Positions 34,039 to 44,768 of a stretch of DNA of 64,000 nucleotides are shown one piece after another. A program made the position numbers and the translations under genes. Below the pieces are notes generated by a model, which was not told the origin of the DNA, ran no database searches, and saw only the letters and a list, made by a program, of their open reading frames with translations. This DNA is from Dichotomocladium elegans (lineage: Eukaryota > Mucoromycota > Mucoromycetes > Mucorales > Lichtheimiaceae): contig JAIXMN010000002.1 in assembly GCA_025716815.1 (NCBI GenBank), positions 62,001 to 126,000 on the forward strand. Reading direction: 5' to 3'. Numbering within the stretch: position 1 is the first letter of the stretch; every line of letters starts with the position of its first letter.

Positions 34039-35768
34039 TTAAAGAGAAAGCGAATCAGCATAGGGCAAACGGTAAAGATCACCCGAAGCAGCAGCAGAGG
34101 CCTTGCCGCCCAACACCTTCTCGGCAACCTGTAACAAATGTGAGTTGATCCATATCGATGCGTGATAGACATTCCTTTTGCTCTCTTCCCAATTTACCTT
34201 GGCAACGTCTGAAGCCGAGACATTGTTAAGAGCCTCGGAAACGGACGTGTACTTGCCATTCAGGAGAATCTATATATCCAACATGAGTTTGCTAAAAAAA
34301 AAATAACCTCCTGTTTTCGCCCTGGACTTCATATATACCTGAGCACCCACGGTCTCCAAGCGGTCCAAGCGCGTGGTCAAGCCATCGGTGGCGGCAGCAA
34401 ACTTGGCCTGCGCTAGAGCCTTGGCAAATGCTTGCTCGGACAAGCCGCTCTTCGCAGCACCCTTGAGCTGCTCAGCAGCGGCCGACACGGCCGAGGCGAC
34501 CTCATCCGCAGACGAGCCCGAGGTAACAATACCGAACAAACCCGCGTCCGAATAGCCAAAGTTGAAGGCCTTGGCGCTGCCCTTGAGCGCATCATCGAGC
34601 GCAAACTTGAGGACCTGCAGCGCAGCAAATTCCGAAGCATCGCCGGAGGAGGCAGAAGCGCCCTGGAACGCAAGCGCGTACTCGTTCACATTCGACTGCT
34701 TTCGGATCTCGCCACCAAAGTACGTCGTGGCATTCGCAGCACTGCTGCTGCCGCTGGGCACCTGGATGAAAGCATCCGCCAATTCGGCTACGGCGTCGAC
34801 AGAGATGCCCGAACCGATCAAGGCCAAGTTGCCGGTCTTGAACAGCTCGGCCGCATACGCAACAACATCCGCATGGCTCACCTTGGACGAAGGCGACGCA
34901 AAGACAGATCGGCTAAGACCCTGGCTGCGGAAGGCTGCCTGATGGACGGCCTCGATCGCATTTGTAGCAGGAGTCACATGGGAGGCCTCCAACGCCGCCT
35001 GCTTGGCAACGTCCACATGTTCATGGGCCTGGAACTTTTGGTGCGAGACGACATCACCCACCAATTCCGCAAACAGAGAGCTATCACAGTATGTTTAGTA
35101 TTATGACCGACTGCAATTTGATCCAACACATACACACACACACACACACGCTTGTTGGCTCTCTTTCTCTCTCGCTCGCTCACTCTGTGCTTTTTTTTGG
35201 TTCGATATAGCGTGCGCGCGGTGTGTGTGTAAGGGGTTGGAAGAAGAAGAGGAAGTTGGGGGGGGAGATAAAATCAACTCACGCATCCTCCTTCAAGAAC
35301 TCGGCAGAATAGGCGATCGTTTCGCGCGTCAGGTTAGCAGACAAGACACCGCCAGCCAATTCGGCCTCGCGGGTGATGCGGAAAGCAGTACGCTTGCTGT
35401 TGTTCTAATACAAATGTATATATGTGCATATGTGTGTTTTTTTGCGAAGGTTGGTTTCTTTTTATCTTTTCCCGTCATATTTTCGTGTGTGTGCTCGAAT
35501 GGTGAAGGACAAAAAAAGAAAAAAGGAAGCGAACCTTGAAGCCGTAGTTCTTCAAGTAATGCGCAGCGCCGCTAACGTTCTCAGAACGAGCGCCACCGCG
35601 GACAACAAGAGAAAGACCGGCAGCACCATGGGCATCTTCAATGGCGGCGACTTTGACGCCGTTCTTCGCAGTGCCGACCTGGACTGATGAGGCAACCGTG
35701 CTATATGCAGCAACCTTGCCAGTGAGGGTTGTAAGTGCTCTGCGCGAGGAAATGGTGGCAGCCAACAT
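34039..35768 (-). CDS. QCR2: Ubiquinol-cytochrome c reductase core protein 2 (QCR2)
   Basis: Five exons: 35768-35535, 35404-35283, 35080-34339, 34269-34198, 34128-34039; 419 aa. A complex III core subunit of the M16 peptidase fold in the mitochondrial matrix. The first 25 residues (MLAATISSRRALTTLTGKV) are a good presequence. Recognisable parts are GLSLVVRGGARSE, SKRTAFRITREAELAGG, and the end SGDLYRLPYADSL. The zinc motif HxxEH of active processing peptidases is absent, as expected for core 2. It differs from core 1/beta-MPP in its Ala/Ser-rich C-terminal domain. The first donor, GTTCGC, departs from consensus but keeps the frame. Codon use is strongly biased, consistent with high expression. 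Confidence 0.92.
35132..35149. repeat. AC microsatellite in QCR2 intron
   Basis: About nine AC units in the second intron of QCR2. Confidence 0.8.
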
Positions 35769-36270
35769 GGGATGGTGGTGGGGTTATAGAGTGGGGAATG
35801 TTCGTTGAAACTGGTGAAGAACAAAAAAAAATGTTTACACTTTGGACAATTAAACCCCGCTTTCTGTGAGAGAGCGATCCGCCTGCTTCCAACCGCTCCT
35901 GGCTGGCTGAGCTGGGGGGAAAATCCGCTTTTGATGACGTTGCCCAAATTTGGCTGTCTTCATGGACGCTCGCACGCTCCCCACTTCAATTCACCTGCTG
36001 AAAGTAGAAAGGAACCTTTTTGTCCCGTCTAAATCGATGCTACCCCTTTTTGCCCAATAGCCGTTATCCGGGAATACACACTGGGAAGATAATTGCCATT
36101 AAACAAAGGAGTCTTGACGAGAAATGGCTGCAATGGATTGTCTCCTTGGGATTTTTTTTTTTTTTGCTCCATGCTTCCCTTAACAATAATGATAATTATA
36201 ATAAAGAGTAATTTGTTTGAAGGCTTCGTTGGATGAGATCACGCTCATACGTCGATCCTGGATCCATCTA
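35769..36270. other. Intergenic upstream of QCR2
   Basis: Holds the QCR2 promoter and the 3' end of the transporter gene at 36271. No exon was recognised. AT-rich near 36183-36210 and a T-run at 36152-36164. Confidence 0.5.
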
Positions 36271-37582
36271 TCATCTGCTGCCACTGTTGTTCTTGGCACG
36301 GTAATACTTGTGCATGCCTAGCGCCGTAGTCATGCTCACGATCAACACAGCGCCCGTGATGCTGTAGATATCCGGATACTCGTGCAGAATAAAGATCCCA
36401 AATAAGAAAGCAAAGACGACATCATTCATCCGCATCAATGTTCCTGCAAAACAACGTTCCCCATTTTTTTTAGAGCGCTCATCCTTTGGCGCTTTTTTTT
36501 TTCTTTCTGTATTTTACCTGGACCTGCTGGTGCCAATTGAAGACTATTGAAAAGTGATGTCATGTCAACCTAAAGTTACAGAACAGGTGGAGCTATATGC
36601 CCTCAAAAAGACCAATCATACTCACCCCAAGTTCAGAAGGCATTGACCGACGGATGCGGTTATACCCGTCATCAAGAGCATCGACCACTCGTTCCATCCT
36701 TTGGGCATGATAAACCCTCCTTGGAAGAGTGCAAGAGCGGGTGGGCTTAGCACGGACGAGATCACGCCAAAGTAGACAATGTGGACCATGAAGTGCGCCC
36801 CCTTGCCAACCTTGCGGACGGTCACATAGGCCACGGCAGACATCGTCGCACCTAGGACGGCGGCCAGTGTCGCGACGACGCGCTTGAGCGCATCGCCATG
36901 GTCTGCCTCTGGTACGGACCCACCACCGAACACAAACGTCGGTTTGGATACTAAGACCGCACCTACCATGCACAATGCCGCACAGAGACCGTCAATCACA
37001 GTGAATGACTCCTTGAGCACGACCGCTGCCAGAATAGCGGTGAAGGTGGGACCCAAGAAAAAAACCACTGTGATAAATAATAATAAAAAGGATGGGGGAT
37101 TGGTTTTATTTATTTCTGTTTTAATATTTCTTTCTTCTTTTCTCTCTCTCTTTCTTTGTGGCAGGAGCCCATCTGAACCATTGGGATCCGCCCCCCTTTT
37201 TTCTCTCTCTCTCTCTCTTACCAGTTGCGTCTGCCAATGGCATCTGAGTGACACTAAAAAAGAAGAGGGCAAGCCCAATAGTGCCCGCAAGACCCCGTAA
37301 TACGAGCCATTTGCGCACATTCGGTCGACCTAATGGATTGACCTTGTAATACGCACAACCGACGAGACCAACAAAGACTTGAATGATGGACCGGAAAAAG
37401 ACAATTTCAAATGACGGGAATGTTGCCCCGCTCAGCTTGACAAAGAGAGACATTGTCGAGAAGCCCAATGCGGACAGCGTCATCAATATCAGGCCAAAGG
37501 TTTCCGTTTTTGCTTTGTGATGTTGCTCACGTTGAGGCAACAGCAACGGAGTCAACTCGTCATTCTGTCGCTGGGTTGCCAT
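36271..37582 (-). CDS. EamA/DMT-family transporter, SLC35G1-like
   Basis: Four exons: 37582-37222, 37067-36626, 36543-36518, 36443-36271; 333 aa. A ten-pass drug/metabolite transporter with two EamA repeats: the first around GFSTMSLFVKLSGATFPSFE, the second around TMSAVAYVTVRKVG. Conserved helix-end patterns such as FRSIIQVFVGLVG and QMPLADATVVFFLGPTFTAI match SLC35G1-type solute carriers. The third exon is 26 nt and provides LQLAPAG; the C-terminus ends in KYYRAKNNSGSR, basic as usual for the cytosolic side. It is not the triose phosphate transporter of the Mucorales sex locus. Substrate unknown. Confidence 0.88.
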
Positions 37583-38334
37583 GACGAGTGCGTTTCGTAT
37601 TTTCCTCAATTAAAAAAAAACACAGAAAACAAAAAAGATCTCCAACTGCGACCTCTCCCCACCCTATGAAGCGGGAATTCTTTTTTACAGAAATTAACCC
37701 CCCCCCTTCAAAAAAAAAGCACTAACCCAGGTCCTCGTAGATAGAGAAACAAAGCGAGGGAGCCTAGCCTTGAAAAAAGGGGTCACCTGACCAGGTCAAC
37801 ATTGAACACCAGCAAATGTTTACAATAAAATGGATTCTTAATCACCCGTGGGAAAAATTTCAACTCAATGTTGTTGCCACGGCGCCTAGGTTCTGTCTCT
37901 CTGTGTGTGTATGTGTGGGGGGGGGCACAAGCAATCGGTAAATCCGCAAACATCGGTTGTTTCTTTTTGTGGACCTATGAAGAACACAGATCCCATTGAC
38001 GGACCCAATGAGCCTATGCCGTGCTGGTTGCCAAAAGATCAGGAAACAATAGCCCATCAATGGACCAGGATTTTTTTTTTTGCTTGGCCTCTTTCTTTCG
38101 AAGGGCCGCAATGCGTTACTTTGTGCGGTTGCTTAATGAATGGCGACTGCATGGTCTTGCATAAAGAGCCATATGTGGTTGGACAAGCGCACATCTCTTC
38201 ATCTTTTCTTTTCGCAGTTGCAAAAGTACCAGGGCTCATGGGATGTTTGTCATTGTTCAATCAAATAGAAATAAATGGATCATGATTTTTTCTCTTCCTC
38301 CATCCCATTCCCTTCGTAACCTTCGTTTCCTCAC
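37583..38334. promoter_or_regulatory. Divergent intergenic region
   Basis: 750 bp between the divergent starts of the EamA transporter (37582, minus) and a kinase (38335, plus). G- and C-homopolymers and A-runs are present (37697-37718, 37916-37925). No coding exon was identified. Confidence 0.5.
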
Positions 38335-39975
38335 ATGCAATACCAAAACGGAATTCATCCATACGAACATGCTCTTCCGGCCTTCGGTAATCGATTCCGC
38401 ATCAGGCGATACCCACCGCTCCCATCGAGGATCGGACAATACAGGTTGACTAGAACGCTGGGGAGCGGCGCGTTCGGCGTAGTTAAGGAGGGTGTACACA
38501 GAAGGACAGGGGAGAAGGTAATGGCAACATATGTTCTTTGATATATCTTTACCATAGTCGAGCAACGTTAATATACACTACTTGTGTATATGTTCCTTTT
38601 TTTTATGAAGGTGGCGATCAAGTTGATACGCAAAGAAGAGATCGGACATAGGCCAGGTTTCTATACGGAGATCGAGCGAGAGATCGAAATCCTTGAAGTA
38701 TGAACGCGCGTGCATCAAGATGAGAAGCCTATTCACTCAATCTCTCCGTGTACATATATATATATATAGGAATTGGACCATGGCAATATTATCAAGTTCA
38801 AAGGAGTGTGTCAGACCGAGGACCATATTGCCATTGTTCTCGAATACGTGGGTGGTGGCGAGTTGTATTCCTACCTCTTGCACTGCGGCCGATTTGACGA
38901 GGGCCACGCGCGGCTGCTGTTCTCCCAAATTGTCAGTGGCGTCCAATACATGCATCGCAAGAATATTGTCCACCGGGACCTGAAAATGGTAAAGGGGTGT
39001 GGGGGCGGGGGAGAAGAAAGGTTGCATTGCCCTTGATTGAATGGGATAGGCTAGGAGAACATCCTGATGGTGGACTCGCGGCATTTGAAGATCGCCGACT
39101 TTGGTTTAGCGAAAAGGTTCTGTCCGGGTAATGACATGTCGCAGACCCGATGCGGAACAGCTCTTTATGCTGCACCCGAGCAGTATCTGGCCAATCGAGT
39201 CTACGCCAGCCTGCCTGCCGATATTTGGTCGTGCGGCGTCATTCTCTATACCATGGTGTGTGGCCATACGCCCTTCCAAGACGATGCCGCCGACGACACC
39301 GGCCGTAGGCTCTACCAACGCATCCGCGCCGCCCCACTCATCTTTCCGACCTTTGTCTCCAGAGAACTCCAGGACTTGATCAGAAGAATGCTCGTCGTCA
39401 ACCCATCCCGGCGATGCACCATCGAGGATGTCGTTCAGCATCCCTGGCTCCGCACGTGTCAAGCCCTCTTCCTTCGTCGCCATCGTCGTCGTCGTATCCA
39501 CGCCCTCTGTATTCCGCCCCCAGCCGCTGCCCTACTGAGACAACGCCAACCGCCTTCTTCTTTCTCCTCATCGCAAAACTCATCCATGACTCAATTTCAT
39601 TCGCATCGATTGACAACGGAAGAGCTGTCCCGTATCAACACACCGCTTCAAGTCAATGAACAGGCAGGGATGATTTGGAACGATACCCACGAGACATGGA
39701 TGACGTATCGGCAAGGATTGATGATGACGCATGTTTGTCAACAGATGTTGCTGTCGTCTTATCTACAACCGCTGGTGTCCCCTTACCAGCGGCCAACAAT
39801 GTCGCTGCCAGCTCCAGGACTCTACATGTATGAGGGAAACAGTCGTACTACTACTACTACTGCTACTGCTACTACGAACCATCTCTCTGCGCAGCAGCGA
39901 CGAGATGAACACGCCAGTAAAACGTGCTTCGAATGGTTATTAGAGTTGATCGGTATTGTTCCTCGATTGCGATAA
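38335..39975 (+). CDS. CAMK-like serine/threonine kinase
   Basis: Four exons: 38335-38517, 38611-38697, 38770-38988, 39055-39975; 469 aa. Full kinase domain (about 33-300): GSGAFGVVKEG, ATP-site VAIKLIRKEE with Lys at 65, HRDLKMENIL, ADFGLAKRF, RCGTALYAAPEQ, and DIWSCGVILYTMVCGHTPFQ, ending HPWLR. This is the layout of CAMK/SNF1-related kinases. The roughly 170-residue tail has an Arg-rich patch (RRHRRRRIHALC), Ser/Gln/Thr low complexity and no domain I recognise; a Thr/Ala run (TTTTTATATT) comes from a short ACT repeat near 39846-39878. No regulatory domain is visible, so I cannot assign the pathway. Confidence 0.88.
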
Positions 39976-40832
39976 GAATGGACGTATATGTATAGCCCTT
40001 CCAAACGCCCGCCTTTGTTTAACAATATGTATCAGCGCTTGCATAATACTATGATTATCCAAAAGACTACATTCATCTCAAGTGATGGTCGACAACTTCT
40101 ATACTATGTAAACGATGTTCATAAGAAATGGCCCGCATCCCCTATTTGCACTGAATGAGGGAGATATGTAAAGATAGGTGGTCTCGTAACGCAGTCCACC
40201 TCTCGGCAGAGCTGAGTCATAGCTTATATACCCTATTACATGACCATGCCCGGTCAACTTTCCATCCAACCCTCCCCGACACCCAAAACCGTGGGGTTCA
40301 ACAGAGAGATGTTTCAACTCAGAGCGAGCGTTCCGCCAGCAACTATTCGTACCTTCACCCCTATTCTTTTGCTTGGACCAAACATGAATCGACCACGGTT
40401 GACGCTCCACCGTAACCCACATGGTGCATAAAATCAGCTAGACGCAGTAAGGTTTTCTTTGCCGTCCGGACAAACGTCATCAAACTTGGCGGCGACGAAG
40501 CAGCGCCAGAAAAAAAAACAGGACCAACCCCCCAGATATAATATCTCATTATCGCTCTCCATCATGTGCTAGGACGGATTAAACAAGCCACCGTTTACAG
40601 AAGCATTTGATCCACAGAGACGTGCTTCAAGTCGACTGTAGCTCAGACGCACGCGACATGCTCAGTCTCTACCGCACATTGGTTTTGACGGCAAGTGCCG
40701 CAGCAGCTCTGCGTGGATCTAGAGTCGAGTCGGTCTTGGAGGAAACAAAATAAAAGCAAAGTATTCCTTAGCACGATAAGATCCCGGTCTATATTCAATG
40801 GAGGAGAGACAGAAAAATTTTTGGATGACTCA
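39976..40832. other. Convergent intergenic region with a possible small ORF
   Basis: Between the ends of the kinase (plus) and the BioF-like gene (minus). Contains a candidate small reading frame (40240-40431) listed separately. Otherwise no exon was recognised. Confidence 0.4.
40240..40431 (+). CDS. Candidate small protein, 63 aa
   Basis: A short open frame starting MTMPGQLSIQPSP with a second in-frame Met at position 3. A TATA-like sequence (CTTATATACC, near 40222-40231) lies about 10 nt upstream of the first Met. The product is Pro/Thr/Arg-rich and basic, with no recognised domain or signal peptide. It sits alone between two convergent genes and could be a real small gene, part of a long 3' UTR, or chance. 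Confidence 0.22.
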   Translation: MTMPGQLSIQPSPTPKTVGFNREMFQLRASVPPATIRTFTPILLLGPNMNRPRLTLHRNPHGA

Positions 40833-42319
40833 TCATAGTTTTGCAGGTTCAAGAGGAGCTACTAGATTCGGCTTCTCGACCTTGATACTGAAAAAGTCAT
40901 GGACCGCCGACACCAAGGAATCCACCTGCTCAGAAGTGTTATGTCCATGAATGCATATTCGGACTCGTTCTTGGCCTTTTGGGACAGTGGGCGAGCAGAT
41001 GGGTTTCACGATGAATCCGCGTTTGTTTAAATAGGCTGCCAGCGCCCGCACAGACGCGTTGCCTACATGCATATACATTTACACTCCGCCCATCCATGCG
41101 TACCACCTCAACTATGTACCATTCAGAACGATGCCCTGGATCGGACTTGTCGATGCCAAAAGTGTCCCGCTAGGCAGGGCAATGGTCTCACGAAACAGAC
41201 GAGTGAGGGAATGCACGTGATGTTGGATCTAAAAATGGCCAGAGGTAGTTTTAGGGCGACGGGGCGTGGGGTGGGGGTGGGGGGGTTTACCCAGCGAGGG
41301 GACCTGGCTCACCTGAGTGGTGCTTCCGCTCTCCAGCATATCATACGCGCATTTGATGCTAGCCAGTGCATTAAAGGCCATGAATGTAGAATAGATAAGC
41401 GGACGTGCGTAGTTGATCAAGTATTCACGCAGCGTCGAAGATCCCAAAACCACGGCTATGAATAGGATACATAAGTTCAGCAATCATGTCACCCTCTCCT
41501 TGAAACGTACCACCGTTACTGGCTAATGCTTTGCCGAACGTATGGAGACGCGCAAAGATTTCATCCTCAAGGCCAAGTTGCGAGACAATGCCGCGCCCGC
41601 ATTCGCCGTAGACACCCGTGCTGTGGGCCTAGGGTGTACACAGTGGTTGATGTGTGTTTTAAAAAAAAGGTCCTCTCAGCCCCTGTCCTGTCCTGTTGTA
41701 CCTCGTCCACGATCACGTGGCCATTTTCGCGGTTGGGCCAGTACTTTCTGAGCGTGCGAAGGATGGCATTCAGCGGAGCGATATCGCCGTCCATCGAATA
41801 GACCGTTTCGACCGCGATAAAAACATTCTGGTCTGTTGGATAGATGGCGGCGAGGATCCGATCCAGATCGTCCACGTCGGAATGTTGGAAGGCAATCCGG
41901 CGGCCTGCACGTGACATGCGCATCCCCTCATGCACGCTCGCGTGGATGAGCTCATCGTACACGACAATATCGCCCTTTTGCGGCAGCGTGCTGAACAAGG
42001 CCGAATTGGCATCGAAACCAGAATTGAAGAGGAGCGCAGCCTCTGCGCGGTGGAAGGCCGCAAGGCGGCATTCCAGATCAATCGCGTATTGCGAATTCCC
42101 ATCAAGGAGACGCGACCCCGTCGATCCGAGAATGGCGCCACCATGCATCTCAAGCTCGTGCAGGAAACGCTGCCGCAAGTCCCCGTTCTGCGAGAGACCC
42201 AAAAAGTCATTCGACGAAAAGTCGATCGATCCTGGTGGATTCACAACAAGCCGGCGAAGCTTTGCAATGTCTTGTCGTCGATGGAGGACGGCCAGCAGCT
42301 GATCATCGATCTGAGTCAT
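40833..42319 (-). CDS. bioF: Alpha-oxoamine synthase, BioF (KAPA synthase)-like
   Basis: Five exons: 42319-41702, 41628-41511, 41455-41313, 41228-41120, 41062-40833; 405 aa. A PLP-dependent class II aminotransferase-fold enzyme that joins an amino acid and an acyl-CoA. Seen: IDFSSNDFLGLS, GSTGSRLLDGN, FNSGFDANSALFSTLP, the Asp-x-x-His region VDE-AHSTGVYGECG, and the PLP lysine at about 239 in HTFGKALAS. The last three residues are AKL, a canonical peroxisomal targeting signal 1. Fungal BioF enzymes of biotin synthesis are known to be peroxisomal, which supports 8-amino-7-oxononanoate synthase. It could instead be a 2-amino-3-ketobutyrate ligase-like relative. It is followed upstream by the MBOAT gene on the same strand. 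Confidence 0.82.
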
Positions 42320-42520
42320 TTTTATTATTTACCGATTGATAAAAAAAATAATCTTTCAAGAAAGGGCGAGGGCCGCGAGAAGCTTCCCCAACCTCCTCCC
42401 CCCGGGTGGGGGTTTTGGTGGTGGTGATGGTGGGTGGGGGGTGGCCCACAATGTTGGGGGAAAGGGGGGGGAGTGTGAGTGCGTGCGGAAGAACCCGCTG
42501 CGGTCTATGGGGGTTGCTTG

Positions 42521-43737
42521 CTATGGCGAAGAGGCAAAGTAGCGAAGATAGGGAGCAAGGAACAGACGCCCAGTGAGGCCAAAGAAAAGCAGGTTTCCCA
42601 TGACCGCAAGGAATTTCCATGGTCCCTGTAGATCGGTCGCAGGCTTCCTTTTATTGGCTCGGGCGAGTATCACCAGCCCATGGAGAGTGAAAAAAAGGAA
42701 GTTCTCAATCGAAACCTTCCGACAGAGACTCATGATCAGCAGCTCATGAAAGACACCACTTATCAGAAAAGCGATCATGCCTCGCGTTCTTCGAGAACGT
42801 CGTGGTGCGTTCATGAATAACAGGTGGTGTAAAAGGTTCCTAACGACCCTGTTCCAGCGACGGCTACGGAGTGACAAACCCGACAAAGGGGGGAGGAGGA
42901 GGAGGCCGTGCATAATATGCCAATCAATGATGGAGTCCGCACCACCGTGATGAATGAGATGAAAAAACTTACCTCCAGAAGTCTTCCGGGCTGTCGGGGT
43001 AGGGTGGGGTGGGGATTTGCCGTGAAGCCCTTCACGCGTGAGCGTATTGCGAACCAAACGATAGCTAGCTTGGCTTACCCTGTAGCCAGAAATGGGCTGT
43101 CGAATAGGTCCACGAGCGGAAGGTCGGTGATGGCTTGCTGGATGCCCATCCCAATATCGGCCACACCGAGAAAGCAATAGGCCTTGGTGCCCAATAAAAG
43201 GGTACTGAACACGCTTTCGGGACAATACCAGCTGAGCCTAAGAATGGCCGCATCATTTTGGGGCAAAAGCCTGTCGATGCAGAGTTTCATGATTATCAAC
43301 TTGACCACGCCGCGCCCGACCCGAGCGATCCCTTTCAAGCGCACATGGTTTGGTATTTTAACCGCGCCTTGCCCATGTCCACCCGTCCTGTGCGACAGCG
43401 ACCACCGTACACTGTCAGGCATGTCCAGCACAACATAATTGAACGATTCAAGCCATTCCCGATAGCTGTATTTCTCCAGCGGGAGAGAGGCCGTGTAAGC
43501 CGCGTAGAACCATGGAAGCGTAGCAAGAAACAAGTTGGCTGTGATCGACGGAGAGACAATTATAACAGGCACCAGTGCGTGGCATAATGCAAGAGCTGTA
43601 CGCAACTGGGTCTTCGTCAGCGGAATACAGTGCTCATTGCGCAGCAGAAGAAAATCTAATGAGAGCAGCATCCAGTGCATCACCACCATTGCGGGTATCG
43701 GAAGGATAATGGGTGCCGGGAGAGTAATGTCTACCAT
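42521..43737 (-). CDS. Wax-synthase-like MBOAT acyltransferase
   Basis: Three exons: 43737-43079, 42990-42973 (18 nt) and 42863-42521; 339 aa. Multi-pass ER membrane protein with about eight hydrophobic segments. The key block FWSRRWNRVVRNLLHH and the active-site His in FLISGVFHELL fit the MBOAT_2 (wax synthase/long-chain alcohol acyltransferase) family. The 18-nt micro-exon gives GPEDFW, joining SPFLAT to SRRWN. The start at 43737 has a strong context (GCC before ATGG); an upstream in-frame ATG at 43764 would add nine residues. Fungal members include acyltransferases of secondary metabolism, but no such cluster is visible here, so the acceptor substrate is unknown. Confidence 0.8.
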
Positions 43738-44768
43738 GGCCTGCATCCCACCTGGATATCGCATCGCGGTGATCGTCTGGTGTTGTAGGACTTGGCGATA
43801 CGGCCCCTGTCTGTACTAGGGAGGGGTCTACCCAACCACCAAATGGGAAAGCTGCCAGGACCTCCGCCCGGACATTTAAAAAATGAGGCTCCACGTCCTC
43901 GCAAAAAGATGAACGCATCAAGTTCTCTGCCCTTCTTGCGTAAACCCCCCAAGTGTTTTGAGATAAGCATTGCGCTTTCGGATGGTGGGTGGTAGTTGCG
44001 CAGAAAGACCCCTGGCAACTCGGTGTGAGATATCCTTCCTACGGAGTCATGCGCTACTTTCACCCAGCCAAAGCAAAACCCGTGTTCGTCATGGTTTTGG
44101 TTTGTTTTCGCAGTTGGAGGTAGGTGGCGCTTGATGTTGCACGTTCCATGATCATCGTGGCGCAGCCTTGTTTGGATATCATCATTGCAGAAACCCGAGT
44201 GCTAGACAATCTCACAGCGCATTGATGTTCGATATGTATGATATCCAGATTTATCAAGAAGACGCCATTTTTCTATTTTCATATGTATGTCGTGTCCAGC
44301 ATTCCCCTCCCACCCCCGGCCAAGGTGCTCGCGTGATATCTTTGCATCATTTTTCCAGTCAAAGAGGCTGGTTTTTTTTCTATTCGTTTTTTTCATCCAT
44401 CGATTGGGGCCAGCATCGCATTGGATATCTAAACAAGTTGCCTCACATCTCTTATGTGGAATTCTTCATGAATGCCGCCTTCCTCATTTGCCAATACGAC
44501 ATGTCAAAAGTGATTCACAGGCATTCTGTGTGTGTGTGTCGAGGCAATAGAGGACTGAAGACAAGGCACGTATGGCTCACCTCCTCAACAGTGTAGCTAC
44601 GTAAGCCTTTCGGGTGGAAGGGATCGATAGACTCGATAAAGTTGACTCGCCGTGTTTGTTTTTGTATACAGTAAAAGTATCGAACCTTGGATTGACATCC
44701 TGCGATTTTTTTTTTGAAAATAAAGGATAACCAATATATATTAATGTACAGGATTTTTGAAGCTTTGT
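43738..44768. other. Intergenic between MBOAT gene and VPS18
   Basis: About 1 kb: promoter of the MBOAT gene and the 3' end of VPS18. The short open stretches here lack splice-consistent partners and I recognise no protein. No repeat is evident. Confidence 0.45.

Noticed and set aside
34432..35106. A 224-codon plus-strand frame opposite QCR2.
   Set aside because: Overlaps conserved QCR2 exon 3 in antisense, and its Arg/Gly/Leu composition is typical of a shadow frame.
13247..37582. A canonical Mucorales sex locus (transporter, HMG gene, RNA helicase).
   Set aside because: The transporter at 36-37.6 kb is EamA/SLC35G-like and 22 kb away, and no RNA helicase is present next to the HMG gene.
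38140..38330. A second small gene upstream of the kinase.
   Set aside because: No splice-consistent exons or recognisable motif; the open frames are short and not conserved in appearance.
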